Shown: one piece after another, positions 17,016 through 26,232 of the stretch
Numbering within the stretch: position 1 is the stretch's first letter
How the letters are laid out: the number at the start of each line of letters is the position of its first letter
Source: Deltaproteobacteria bacterium
GTDB lineage: Bacteria; Acidobacteriota; Thermoanaerobaculia; Multivoradales; JAHZIX01
Reading direction: 5' to 3'
Assembly (NCBI GenBank): GCA_022601195.1
Contig: JAHZIX010000043.1
Coordinates: 1-64,000, forward strand
DNA: 64,000 nt
The notes under the pieces: generated by a model
Told to the model about the DNA's origin: nothing
The model's database searches: none
The model's input: only the letters and a program-made list of their open reading frames with translations
Translations under genes and position numbers: made by a program

Positions 17016-18749
17016 TCACCCCTCCGGCAGCTCCAACCGCAGCGTGCTGCTGATTCCTCCGATGTCGTCCCGGACTCCGATGGCGACTTGCCGATCGCCC
17101 TCGTGGAGCACCACCGGCAGCTCGTAATCTGCCGTGCGGCCTTCCACGTCCTCCAACTGGGAGGAGGGAATGCGGAGCTTGAATGGCACTTTCTGCACAG
17201 GCCGGGGATTCCCCTTGTCGTCCTTAACGGCTACGAAGAAAGAAAGCTGTGCGCTCTGTTCATCCCCTTGGGGCAAAAACGCGACCCGCGAAAGAGGGAT
17301 CTTGACTCGGATGGGCAGAAGATGGAGATTATCTCCCTTGGCCTGTGGCGCTAGAGGCTCGAGAGTGACTCCGAGATCGCTGTTGGTGGTGTTGTAGAGG
17401 AGAGTCGCAAGAACAGCATCTCCGCTCCTGCGGTCGGCATCCTTGTCTTCGTAGGCTTGGCGGTGCCGCACTCGCAGCCCCTTCCCCTTGACCTTCACCT
17501 CGATGCGATGCTTCTCTTTCGAAGAGGCTTCCGGAGCCCGGAAACCCAACGAGTAGAAGGTAGCAAAGTCGTTGGCAATCTTGGATAGCTGTTGAGTCAG
17601 TCGCCCGGTGGCCTGGATCCGACGGCCGCCGGTGTCAACTGCAGCCAACTCGAGGGGAGCACGGTTGTTGCTCTCTGCTGCTTCGAGAGCCGTGGTCCGG
17701 ACTGAATTTTCAACCCCACCCGAATAGTCGGCAGACCGCGCGAAGGAATTCTTGGTCGCTTCGGCATCTAGACTGTAGAAAGTTACCTGAGCCGCATTGG
17801 CTCTACGGGCTAACTCCTGAAAATCTCTCAGCAAGTCGTAGGCTCCGATATCGTTGGCGTAGTCCGGGTCGGAATTTCCCGCTCGCTCCGCCAGAGCCAA
17901 ATACATAGCCTCGCCAGGATTGGTAGAGATCCCGTCGCTGACATGAAGAATCGCCTTCCGACCACGAATTCCTGCCAAGGAATCCACCACCGCTCCCAGA
18001 GCTTCGACACTCGCCTTGCCCCGGGTGTACTCACTTTGGGCAACTAGCTTGATACGTGAAAAAAGCTGACGGGTGGCGCCGCTGAAGGCCAGATCTGTCT
18101 GAATATCATTGAAGATTCGCTGTCGTTCGATCGCCAAACCCGGCTCCGGTGAGCCCCCTTTCTCTACTTCACCCAGAACTCGATTCAGAAAAACTCGGTC
18201 GCTGGTGAAGTCGCTACGAAACTCCAGAGCACTACCCAGACTGGCAACGGCAACCTCATCGGCGGGGTCCAGCTGATTCTCGAGAAACTCCCGCAAGGCT
18301 TTGAAACTCTTCTTTCGGCTTGGCCCTCTCAGGTGCCGGTTGTCGGCGAAGATCAGCAGGTGCAGTCGCTGAGCCTCGGGCTTGATCTCCCCTGGGGCTA
18401 CAGAATCTTCCGAGACCTCGGATTGACTTTCCGCGCCTGGGCCCAGAGTCACGACCTGACCGCCGGACTCAGCATAGAAATTCGTCAGAGGGGTCGGTTT
18501 GCCATCGACGAAAAGTTCGAAGCTCTCCGGGGACAAACCTGCTACCGGTTGGTCCTTCTTATTGGTGACGAAAACTTCGACATTGACGATGTCGACAGAT
18601 ACGTTGTCGAAAAATGCGTCCGGAGCGGTTTCGCCGGAAGACGGACTTGCAGAAGACTGAGCCGTCGCCTCCATTGCCAGCGAAAGAACGATAGCGAGAC
18701 TGACGAGGCTGACGAGACTCAACCGGGAAGCTCGAGGATGAAAAACCAA
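17016..18749 (-). CDS. VWFA-related Acidobacterial-domain protein (VWA paralogue 3)
   Basis: A 577-aa paralogue. Signal peptide (about 1-30, ending AMEATAQ), VSVDIVNVEVFVTNKK beta domain, VWA domain beginning LLIFADNRHL with a Leu-Arg continuation rather than a Ser-containing metal site, ILHVSDGISTNPGE, and the shared C-terminal domain. The TTG at 18749 lies five bases after AAGGAGG. The earlier in-frame GTG at 18800 precedes that site and is rejected. It is the first of the three tandem copies and most similar by eye to paralogue 2. It lies 204 bp from the stop of the kinase gene upstream. Confidence 0.86.
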   Translation of the reverse strand: MVFHPRASRLSLVSLVSLAIVLSLAMEATAQSSASPSSGETAPDAFFDNVSVDIVNVEVFVTNKKDQPVAGLSPESFELFVDGKPTPLTNFYAESGGQVVTLGPGAESQSEVSEDSVAPGEIKPEAQRLHLLIFADNRHLRGPSRKKSFKALREFLENQLDPADEVAVASLGSALEFRSDFTSDRVFLNRVLGEVEKGGSPEPGLAIERQRIFNDIQTDLAFSGATRQLFSRIKLVAQSEYTRGKASVEALGAVVDSLAGIRGRKAILHVSDGISTNPGEAMYLALAERAGNSDPDYANDIGAYDLLRDFQELARRANAAQVTFYSLDAEATKNSFARSADYSGGVENSVRTTALEAAESNNRAPLELAAVDTGGRRIQATGRLTQQLSKIANDFATFYSLGFRAPEASSKEKHRIEVKVKGKGLRVRHRQAYEDKDADRRSGDAVLATLLYNTTNSDLGVTLEPLAPQAKGDNLHLLPIRVKIPLSRVAFLPQGDEQSAQLSFFVAVKDDKGNPRPVQKVPFKLRIPSSQLEDVEGRTADYELPVVLHEGDRQVAIGVRDDIGGISSTLRLELPEG

Positions 18750-18953
18750 TGGATCCTCCTTGGTTTGGAAAAAGTCTATGCTTTCATAGGAAAGCTCCAC
18801 AGGATCACAAAAATTCCGCCCAACGCCAGGTTGGGAGGATACCTGGGCTCAGACAGATTTCCCATCGAGCTGTGCTATTCCCCCGGCTAGTGAAGAATGC
18901 CCCCTAGAAGCCTCCTAGCAAGAAACTCGGCGAGGCAGGGTGGGCAGGAATCG

Positions 18954-21893
18954 CTAGTTTAGGTATCCACCAGCCCGTCGAGTCGCGGGATGGTCCGATC
19001 CTCGAGAGGAGCGTAGCTGGCTGTAGCCATCCCGCAGGAGGGGCCTTCCTTCTTCTTTTCGCCCCGCCTCCACAAGTGCCGCTCCCAAAGCAGCGCGAGC
19101 CTCCGAGCCCAACCAATGCCCTCGGGGGAGGCTCTCCTCCGCTATGGAAACGGCCTCGCGCAGGAGCTCTAGAGCCTCAGCTGATCTCCCAGCAACCATT
19201 AGAGTCCAACCCAACCCGTTGAGGGATGTCACCAGGGCCGGGTGAACTGGGGAAAAAGCAGCACGTTGAATCTCCAACGCCTCTAGGAAATCTTTCTCCG
19301 CATCCCCCAACGTCCCGAGAGAGAGTCGAAGCAAGGCACGCTCAGCGAACATCAAAGCCAAGATTTCTTTGCGTGGATGATGTCGTGCGATGTCTATCGA
19401 CGCCTCCAAAAGAGGAATCGCAGGTCCATGAGAGCCCTGTAGGTACAAGGTCTTTGCACGGTGGCGAAGGTGAAGGGAATACGTGAAATGCTCGGCACCC
19501 AGAGTCTTCAGCAGGAGAGGCTCCCCTTCCTCCATGAGGGCCATCGCCTCCTGAAACTGGCCCACTTCAGCGAGATCCATCCCCAAGCTCGAGAGCGCCA
19601 TGGCGTAGTAGGGACCCGTCTCGCCCATGGACTCCTGAATCAAAGCGAGACTCTCTCGATGCAGGTCCACCGCCTCCTGGAATCGGCCCAGAAGGTTCAA
19701 CAGCGTGGCGAGATTGTGTAGCTTGATCGCCAGTCGAGGGTGCTTATCACCCCGTAGTCGGCGCTCCATAGCAATCCCGTCGCGATAGAAAGTTTCCGCT
19801 CCTTGGTAATCGCCCTGGGCCGAAAGCACTGCCGCGAGATTGACTTTCGCCGTAGCAATATGCGGATGCTCTGACCCGTGCAGCTCTTCCATTGTAGCCA
19901 GAGACTCCACGAAGACGTCCTCGGCACCTCGGTAGTCGCTGACTTTCTTCAGAAGGTTTCCCAGGTTGTTGAGCTGAATGGCGACTTGTAGGGATCGGTC
20001 GCCAAAGAATCGGCGAGCGTCCTCGAGGGCTTGTCGTTGCACAGCCACTGCCGCTTCGAAGTCACCTCGTTCCCTGAAAGCTGTCGCCAGCTGTTGGCGT
20101 GCACCAGTAATCGTCGAAGGCGCTTCGCTCCCCAGTCTCTGGTAGATGGAGATCGCTCGCTGCACCACAGCCTCGGCCTTCGACCACTCTCCTCTCTCGT
20201 TGTGTACTCGACTGATCATGACGAGGTGATCTGCTACAGAGACGTGGTCATCACCATATAGCTCACCAGCTTGTTCGAGGGTGAGAGCCAGTAGCCTTTC
20301 CGTCTGGTCATAGTTTCCCAGAGCGAGGGACACCTTGCTCAAGGCCTTCAGCATTTCAAATCGCACTTCCGGCTGATCACCGAGTTCGTTCTCGAGTCGT
20401 TCGACTCCCCGAGCAACCAGTTCTTTGGCAGTGACCTCCTGACCGAGGGCCTGGGCCGGATCGGCAGCTTTGAACAGGCCGACTAGATAGTCCTGGGTTG
20501 CCAGGAGTTTCTCGGATTCCAACTGCGCCCGGTCCCGCTCTCTCGCCGCCGTCGACGCTTGCCAGGCGGTTCCCGCCAGCCCCAGAACCAGCATCGCACC
20601 GGTGGCCGTCACCGCTGCCACTCCGACTCGATGCCGCCCAACGAACTTCTTCGCCCGGTAGGCCCAACCTGCTTGATGAGCGAGAACCGGCAAGCCATGG
20701 CGGTAGCGGTGGAGATCCCTCGCCAGTGCTTCCACGGATGGGTAACGGCGCTCGGCCTCTTTCGCCAGAGCCTTGAGGATCACACCGTCTAGATCTCCCT
20801 GGAGTCTCTTCGCCAACCGGCGTTGCTCTGCGCCCCGAGGCAGCTCACCTCGGAGAATGGCCCCCGAAGGGGGTACCGGCTCGATCTCGCACACCGCCCG
20901 GTGGATCTCCGCAGGGGTGGAAAACGGCTTCCCGTAAGGGGAGCTGCCGGCCAGAAGCTCGTAGAGCAACACTCCCAAGGCGTAGACGTCGGAGACGACG
21001 GTGACAGGCTCTCCGCGGATCTGTTCCGGTGAGGCATATTCCGGGGTCAGCGCCCGAACCTCATGCACCGTAAGCCCGGTTGCCCCAGCACCCCCGGTGT
21101 CGGAATCCAAGACCTTTGCGATACCGAAATCCACCAGTTTGACCGTCCCGTCAGCGGCCACCAACACATTGGAGGGTTTGAGATCTCGGTGAACCACAAG
21201 TCGACCGTGGGCGTACTGTACAGCCTGGCAAACCTCAGCAAAGAGGGCCAGGCGACCCTCCAGGCCCAGGCCCACCTTGTTGGCATAGGTGGTGATGGGC
21301 TCAGCCTCGACAAGCTCCATGGCGAAATACGGTTGATCGTCCGCAGTCAGACCACCATCGAGAAGCCGAGCGATACCCGGATGTTCGAGGCGAGCCAGGA
21401 TCTGCCGCTCCCTTAAGAAACGCTCCAGAATTGCCTCCGAATCCATCCCCCGCTTGACCAACTTCAAAGCCACCCTCTGTTCAAAGCCGCCCTCCACCCG
21501 CTCTGCCAGGTAGACCACCCCCATGCCGCCGCGACCCAGCTCGCGGAGAACTCGGTAGGGGCCGACGTCTCGAGGCATTAGGTCCTGAAGCATTGGGTTC
21601 TGAGGCACTCGGTCCTGAGGCACTCGGTCCTGAGGCACTAGATCCTGAGGTATGAGCGCAGGAGCCACCGACTCAATCAGCCTCGCAGCACTTTCGGAAT
21701 CGAAGCTCCTGTCCAGAGGGCTGCGGTCGTGATGGGCAAGTAGGAGTGACCGGACCTCGTCGACAATTTCGGGAGATGTCTCTACGGCAGCCTTCAGGAG
21801 CTCTTCGCGCTGACCAGGTTCCACTTCTAGAGCTTCAGCAAATAGCTCGCCGACGCGCTCGAAGTCCGTTCCTGGGCCGAGGGGTTGGCTCAT
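18954..21893 (-). CDS. Transmembrane Ser/Thr protein kinase with C-terminal TPR domain
   Basis: A 979-aa Hanks-type kinase of the PknB group. The kinase domain (about 113-400) has the Gly loop ELGRGGMGVVY, the lysine in VALKL (Lys144), HRDLKPSN (235-242), DFG (255-257) and an APE-like TPEYASPEQ. One membrane helix follows (about 435-455, VAAVTATGAMLVLGLAG), then roughly ten TPR units. Residues 81-107 form a linker of VPQDR-type pentapeptides encoded by a 15-bp tandem repeat. The ATG at 21893 is preceded by GGAAGA and lies 17 bp after the ECF sigma stop, so the two form an operon. This sigma-kinase pairing is common in Acidobacteriota and Planctomycetota. The ORF can be extended upstream, but only into the sigma gene. 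Confidence 0.9.
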   Translation of the reverse strand: MSQPLGPGTDFERVGELFAEALEVEPGQREELLKAAVETSPEIVDEVRSLLLAHHDRSPLDRSFDSESAARLIESVAPALIPQDLVPQDRVPQDRVPQNPMLQDLMPRDVGPYRVLRELGRGGMGVVYLAERVEGGFEQRVALKLVKRGMDSEAILERFLRERQILARLEHPGIARLLDGGLTADDQPYFAMELVEAEPITTYANKVGLGLEGRLALFAEVCQAVQYAHGRLVVHRDLKPSNVLVAADGTVKLVDFGIAKVLDSDTGGAGATGLTVHEVRALTPEYASPEQIRGEPVTVVSDVYALGVLLYELLAGSSPYGKPFSTPAEIHRAVCEIEPVPPSGAILRGELPRGAEQRRLAKRLQGDLDGVILKALAKEAERRYPSVEALARDLHRYRHGLPVLAHQAGWAYRAKKFVGRHRVGVAAVTATGAMLVLGLAGTAWQASTAARERDRAQLESEKLLATQDYLVGLFKAADPAQALGQEVTAKELVARGVERLENELGDQPEVRFEMLKALSKVSLALGNYDQTERLLALTLEQAGELYGDDHVSVADHLVMISRVHNERGEWSKAEAVVQRAISIYQRLGSEAPSTITGARQQLATAFRERGDFEAAVAVQRQALEDARRFFGDRSLQVAIQLNNLGNLLKKVSDYRGAEDVFVESLATMEELHGSEHPHIATAKVNLAAVLSAQGDYQGAETFYRDGIAMERRLRGDKHPRLAIKLHNLATLLNLLGRFQEAVDLHRESLALIQESMGETGPYYAMALSSLGMDLAEVGQFQEAMALMEEGEPLLLKTLGAEHFTYSLHLRHRAKTLYLQGSHGPAIPLLEASIDIARHHPRKEILALMFAERALLRLSLGTLGDAEKDFLEALEIQRAAFSPVHPALVTSLNGLGWTLMVAGRSAEALELLREAVSIAEESLPRGHWLGSEARAALGAALVEAGRKEEGRPLLRDGYSQLRSSRGSDHPATRRAGGYLN
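21566..21655. repeat. 15-bp coding minisatellite in the kinase linker
   Basis: Five clear 15-bp units between 21581 and 21655, plus a degenerate one at 21566-21580, share the core GGTCCTGAGGCACTC on the plus strand. Being a multiple of three, the array keeps frame and encodes five-residue repeats of the Val-Pro-Gln-Asp-Arg/Leu type just before the kinase domain. Copy number may vary between strains and change the linker length. Confidence 0.88.
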
Positions 21894-21910
21894 TCTTCCG
21901 CCAGGGCGCC

Positions 21911-22480
21911 TCAGGCGGCGCCGAGCTCGCGATTCAACCAAGCCCGAGCCAGAGCCCAGTCCCGGTCCACCGTCCGTGGCGCTACTTCCAGCAGCTCGGC
22001 GGTCTGATCCACGTCCAGCCCTCCGAAAAAGCGGCATTCCACCACTCTCGCTGGACGCGGATGCTGCTGCTCCAGGCGCCCAAGAGCCGAGTCGAGATCG
22101 AGAATCTCGGCGGCGAAGCCATCGACGCTGAGTTGGTTGTCATCGAGGGTCACTGGTCGCTCGCCTCCGCCTCTCTTGTGACGGTTGCGACGTCGTGCGG
22201 CCTCCACTAAAACCTGGCGCATGGCTCCGGCCGCGGCCGCGAAGAAATAGGCCTTCCCTCGCCGAGTCACTCCGGCACCATCCACCAATTTGAGATAGGC
22301 CTCGTGTACCAAGCCTGTCGTGTTAAGAGTGGCGTTATTACCCTCCCGAGCCAATTGGGAATGAGCCATACGGCGCAACTCCTCATATACCAGCGGAATC
22401 AATTGGTCGAGCTGGGGGTCGCAGCTTCCTCCTGGCTGGGAAACCTCTAGGACCAGTGCAGTGACGGTGCTGCGACTCAT
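21911..22480 (-). CDS. ECF-subfamily RNA polymerase sigma factor
   Basis: A 189-aa sigma factor of the ECF-like group common in Acidobacteriota and Planctomycetota. Region 2 is seen in LIPLVYEELRRMAHSQLAREG and TGLVHEAYLKLV. Region 4 carries the helix-turn-helix DVDQTAELLEVAPRTVDRDW near the C-terminus. ATG at 22480 is the first start; its ribosome-binding site is weak. It is transcribed first in a two-gene unit with the transmembrane kinase-TPR protein, which may control its activity; that link is inferred. A 7-bp inverted repeat lies about 48-72 bp upstream of the start. Confidence 0.9.
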   Translation of the reverse strand: MSRSTVTALVLEVSQPGGSCDPQLDQLIPLVYEELRRMAHSQLAREGNNATLNTTGLVHEAYLKLVDGAGVTRRGKAYFFAAAAGAMRQVLVEAARRRNRHKRGGGERPVTLDDNQLSVDGFAAEILDLDSALGRLEQQHPRPARVVECRFFGGLDVDQTAELLEVAPRTVDRDWALARAWLNRELGAA

Positions 22481-22802
22481 TGCGTTAGAAAACCCCTGGA
22501 ACCCCTGAAAACCCTAAAAAGATCCGAGGCTAGTGATCACTCGCGACTAGCCACAAGTTTAGAGAAGCGGTGCCGACTTCGCTCACTCGGCGCGGTTGCT
22601 GGTCACCATGGTACCCCCTAGACCGGTGGCGACTCGGAGCCAAGATGCGGAAATCCCTATATTTCTCCACCTGGCCCAACTTCCCAACGAAGAAGGCCCC
22701 CCAATGGCGCCCGATGCTCTTTTTCGGCGCAGGGAAGGATATGGGCAAACCGTCAAACCTGCCCGAGAAGAGATTTGAAACCTCCAAAAAAGGAACAGCC
22801 CC
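22481..22802. other. Divergent intergenic region, ECF sigma / FG-GAP protein
   Basis: A 322-bp spacer between divergent starts. It holds an inverted repeat (GGCTAGT, 11-base loop, ACTAGCC at 22528-22552) that could be an operator or hairpin near the sigma-gene side, and an AAAGGA eight bases before the plus-strand ATG. Short open frames here show no family resemblance. No promoter stands out. Confidence 0.5.
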
Positions 22803-24230
22803 ATGAGCTATCGATCCCTCCGCCACTTCTGCAAAAGAGCTTTCATCCTACTTGCCCTCCTCTGCCAGGTACCGACTGCTGCGGAAGCTCCGGATCCCAC
22901 TTCTGACGTCATTGGCCATGTTCTCTTTCATCAAAAGATCAGTTCTACCGAAGGTGGCTTTATAGGTGCTCTCGACGACGTGGACGGCTTTGGTCGATCC
23001 GTGACCTCGCTGGGAGATCTCGATGGCGACGGCAATGCTGACCTGGCCGTAGGCGCTTCGGGGGACGACGATGGAGGAGATGCACGAGGAGCCGTTTGGA
23101 TTCTCTTTCTCCACCCAAACGGTACCGTCAAGAGTCACCAGAAAATCAGCAGCACCGAGGGTGGGTTCACCGGTGCCCTCAACGATATCGATTCATTTGG
23201 GCTCAGCGTGGCATCACCGGGCGACCTCGACGGTGATGGCATCCCCGATCTCGCCGTCGGAGCCCCTTTTGATGGAGATGGAGCCGTCGCCAGCGGGGCC
23301 CTCTGGATTCTCTTTCTTCACCCAAACGGAACCGTCAAAAGCCACCAGAAAATCAGTAACACCGAGGGCGGGTTCACCGGCTCCCTTGGCCCCAATTCCC
23401 TCTTCGGCATCGGCCTTGCCTCCGTGGGTGACCTTGACCGAGATGGCCATGGCGATCTGGGGGTAGGTGCCAGTGGTGACAGTAACGGGGGAGCCAGCCG
23501 AGGCGCGGTTTGGATACTCTTCCTCCACCCCGACGGTACGGTCAAGAACCACCAGAAAATCAGCAGTACCGAGGGCGGCTTTTCCGGAACTCTCGATAGT
23601 GACGACTCTTTTGGTATTTCCGTAACATCATTAGGCGACTTCGACCGAGACGGCAATGCCGATCTCGCAGTGGGAGCTCGCCAGGATGATGACGGAGGAC
23701 CTGACCGGGGAGCTGCCTGGATTCTGTTTCTTCACGGGGACGGCACCGTCAAGACCCACCAGAAGATCAGCGACACCCAGGGAGGGTTCACGGGAACTCT
23801 CGAGGACAATGATTGGTTCGGTAGAGGGGTCGCCTCGTTGGGGGATCTCGACTGCGACGGCAACACCGATCTCGCGATCAGCGCTCCCAATGATGATGAT
23901 GGTGAAATGGAGAGCGGCACTGCGTGGTTGCAGTTTCTCTCTCCCCAAGGCACGGTGCAATTTCACACCAAGATCAGTAGCACGAGCGGCGGATTTACCG
24001 GCCCCCTCGAGCCCGATGACCGCTTCGGGTCGTCACTGGCTCTAGTGGGCGATCTCGATGGCGACGGCAATGCTGACCTGGCCGTCGGAGCTAACGGCAA
24101 CGACGGCGGATTCCGCCGCGGAGCGGTGTGGATCCTCTTTCTCGACGGAAACGGCTGCTTTGCCAAGAACCTCTTCAGCGACGGCTTCGAATCCGGCGAT
24201 ACATCCGCCTGGAGTCTCACAGTTCCTTGA
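22803..24230 (+). CDS. Secreted FG-GAP beta-propeller protein with six near-identical repeats
   Basis: A 475-aa secreted protein: signal peptide (about 1-29), then six repeats of about 69 residues, each opening with HQKISSTEGGF or a close variant and carrying SLGDLDGDGNADLAVGA (FG-GAP/integrin-alpha type, Asp-rich calcium loop) and WILFLHPNGTVK. The C-terminus ends in LFSDGFESGDTSAWSLTVP. Related DGFESGDTSAWS tails occur, to my knowledge, at the ends of many secreted proteins in this phylum, so it may be a sorting or anchoring signal. Repeat identity is high at DNA level too, suggesting recent duplication or gene conversion. It is transcribed away from the sigma-kinase genes. The ligand is unknown. 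Confidence 0.85.
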   Translation: MSYRSLRHFCKRAFILLALLCQVPTAAEAPDPTSDVIGHVLFHQKISSTEGGFIGALDDVDGFGRSVTSLGDLDGDGNADLAVGASGDDDGGDARGAVWILFLHPNGTVKSHQKISSTEGGFTGALNDIDSFGLSVASPGDLDGDGIPDLAVGAPFDGDGAVASGALWILFLHPNGTVKSHQKISNTEGGFTGSLGPNSLFGIGLASVGDLDRDGHGDLGVGASGDSNGGASRGAVWILFLHPDGTVKNHQKISSTEGGFSGTLDSDDSFGISVTSLGDFDRDGNADLAVGARQDDDGGPDRGAAWILFLHGDGTVKTHQKISDTQGGFTGTLEDNDWFGRGVASLGDLDCDGNTDLAISAPNDDDGEMESGTAWLQFLSPQGTVQFHTKISSTSGGFTGPLEPDDRFGSSLALVGDLDGDGNADLAVGANGNDGGFRRGAVWILFLDGNGCFAKNLFSDGFESGDTSAWSLTVP

Positions 24231-24360
24231 GCTGACCAGCGTCAAACAATTCCTGATCGAACCGGAAAGCGAATCCCTACTCGGCAACTTGGGCCTCGAG
24301 CCTTCGGAGCAGACTCCCTTGAAGAGACCCAACAGGGAAGAGGGGATGAAACCATCGCAA

Positions 24361-24388
24361 AAGCCCCGCCTGTGGTAGGGCGGGGCTT
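24361..24388. terminator. Bidirectional hairpin terminator
   Basis: A perfect 10-bp stem, AAGCCCCGCC and GGCGGGGCTT, with an 8-base loop lies between the convergent FG-GAP gene (stop 24230) and VWA paralogue 4 (stop 24413). The U-tract is short on both strands, but the stem is strong and the location fits termination in either direction. Confidence 0.75.
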
Positions 24389-24412
24389 GGGAAGGCAAAG
24401 ACGGCTGGGGCT

Positions 24413-26167
24413 TTAGACCGCGCCAGCGAGGCGAGGGTTGAGCTCGATCCTCAAAGTCGAAGAAGTCGCGCCGATGTCGTCCCGGACGCCGATGGCGATC
24501 TGCTGATCCCCGGGGCGCAGTACGACAGGCAAGGTGTATTGGGCGGAATCCGCTTTGGCCTGCTCCACGAACTCATCGGGTATTCGTAGGTTGAAGGGAA
24601 TCCGCTGAACGGGCCGAGGATCCCCCTGCTTGTCTTTGATGGTGACAAATAGGGAGAGCTGAGCAGCGTGGATACCCTCCGTTGGCAGGAGGACCAATTT
24701 GGAAACGGGAATCTTCAACTCTACGGGCACCGCCACCGAACCATCATCTCTCTTTTTCCCCAAGCCTTTGGTGAGAGAGACCTCCAAGGGATTCGATACG
24801 GAGTTGTAGAGCAGAGCTGCCACGGTCGCGCTCGCCATGCGTTGCTCTCTGTTCTTTCTGGTGTAGTTGTTGCGGTGGCGCACCACCAATCCCTTGCGGG
24901 CCAGCTTCACCTCGATGTCGTGGTGATTCTTGGAGCCCTTCTCAACCGCCTGAAATCCCAAAGAGTAGAAAGTATTGAAGTCTGTAGAGATGGCAGAAAG
25001 TTGCCGGGCCAAGGTCGGATTGGCCTGAACTCGGCGCCCTCCGGTAGCGGTAGCGACGAATTCCAAAGGCTCCCGATAGTTCGATTCGATGGTGGATAGG
25101 GAGAGATTTGGAATCACCCCGTCGGTAACCGCGGAACGGATGGCCGAAGTGTGGCTCGACTCGGCGTCTAGGGTGTACATCGTGACTCGCGCCGCGTTGG
25201 CTCGTTGCCCCAATTCCCGAAACTGGTCCCGAAGGTCGAACTGGCCGACTTGGATTTGATAGTCCTCCGCCGCCAAGGTGCCCCGAAATCGTTCGTTCCA
25301 GGCGATAAACATCCCTTCCCCGGGATTGTTGGGAATACTGTCACTGACGTGAATGAGAGCTTTCCGCCCAGGAACCCCAGCGAGAGAATCGACGTAAGCG
25401 CCCAAATGCCGCAAACCACTACGAGATCGATCGAACTCGCTCTGAGCATAGGCCCGGATGCGATTCAATATGCCACCGCGATTGATGTCCTCGGTAGACC
25501 GAGCGATCTGCCGATCCACTTCTCCACGCAGGACAGCAGTGGTCTCTTCGCGGAAGAGCTCGCTGTAGATCTCCCGGCGCTCGAACTCATGGATGAAATC
25601 GTTGGCCGAGGCTTTCTCTACGTCATCCAGAGCCAGATTGATCACCCGCCGGTCATTGAGAAAATCACTGTGGGTGAATACCGATTTCGAGATGCTCGCT
25701 ACCGTCACTCGGTCATCGGGAGAAAGGCTGTTGTCCAGAAACTCCCTCAAGGCCTTGAAGACTCGCTTCCGATTGGGCGCCCGGATGTTGGCGTTGTCCA
25801 CGAAGACCACCAAGTGCAATCTCTGCTCCAGGGGAGTTGCCTCGAAGCTATCCTGTTGATCCAGCAGGGCTAGGTCCTGCCCCTCTTGCACCGGTCTTCC
25901 CAGCACTTCCGAGTAAAAGTTCGACACGGGAACTTCGGTGCCGTCTACCCGGAGGCTAAAGTCCTCTCGGGTCAAACCGGTGACCGCGTTGCCTTTCTTG
26001 TCCGTAACAAACACTTCGACGTTGACGACGTCGACATCTACGGACTCAAAGAACACTCCCGGATTGCCACCGCCAGCAGGCTCTTGCGCCTCCACATGGG
26101 GAATCGGGATAAGGCCAAGAGTGGCCAAGGTCAGAATGGAAACCTTCTGTACAGGGGAAAGACTCAT
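24413..26167 (-). CDS. VWFA-related Acidobacterial-domain protein (VWA paralogue 4)
   Basis: A 584-aa exported protein, the most divergent of the four paralogues here. Signal peptide ends near PHVEAQ; the beta domain reads VDVDVVNVEVFVTDKK; the VWA domain starts VVFVDNANI (Asp-Asn-x-Asn again) with LIHVSDSIPNNPGE; the C-terminal domain ends in VVLRPGDQQIAIGVRDDIG. The ATG at 26167 is six bases after AGGAGG, so the TTG five codons upstream is rejected. It lies 65 bp after the TPR gene, on the same strand as the CRTAC1 and TPR genes, so the three probably form one transcript. A strong hairpin follows its stop. Confidence 0.86.
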   Translation of the reverse strand: MSLSPVQKVSILTLATLGLIPIPHVEAQEPAGGGNPGVFFESVDVDVVNVEVFVTDKKGNAVTGLTREDFSLRVDGTEVPVSNFYSEVLGRPVQEGQDLALLDQQDSFEATPLEQRLHLVVFVDNANIRAPNRKRVFKALREFLDNSLSPDDRVTVASISKSVFTHSDFLNDRRVINLALDDVEKASANDFIHEFERREIYSELFREETTAVLRGEVDRQIARSTEDINRGGILNRIRAYAQSEFDRSRSGLRHLGAYVDSLAGVPGRKALIHVSDSIPNNPGEGMFIAWNERFRGTLAAEDYQIQVGQFDLRDQFRELGQRANAARVTMYTLDAESSHTSAIRSAVTDGVIPNLSLSTIESNYREPLEFVATATGGRRVQANPTLARQLSAISTDFNTFYSLGFQAVEKGSKNHHDIEVKLARKGLVVRHRNNYTRKNREQRMASATVAALLYNSVSNPLEVSLTKGLGKKRDDGSVAVPVELKIPVSKLVLLPTEGIHAAQLSLFVTIKDKQGDPRPVQRIPFNLRIPDEFVEQAKADSAQYTLPVVLRPGDQQIAIGVRDDIGATSSTLRIELNPRLAGAV

Positions 26168-26232
26168 CGCCGGCCTCCTCAACGAAATCGGTCCTGGGTG
26201 ATTGACAATACCATGATAAGAAATCCTTTAAG

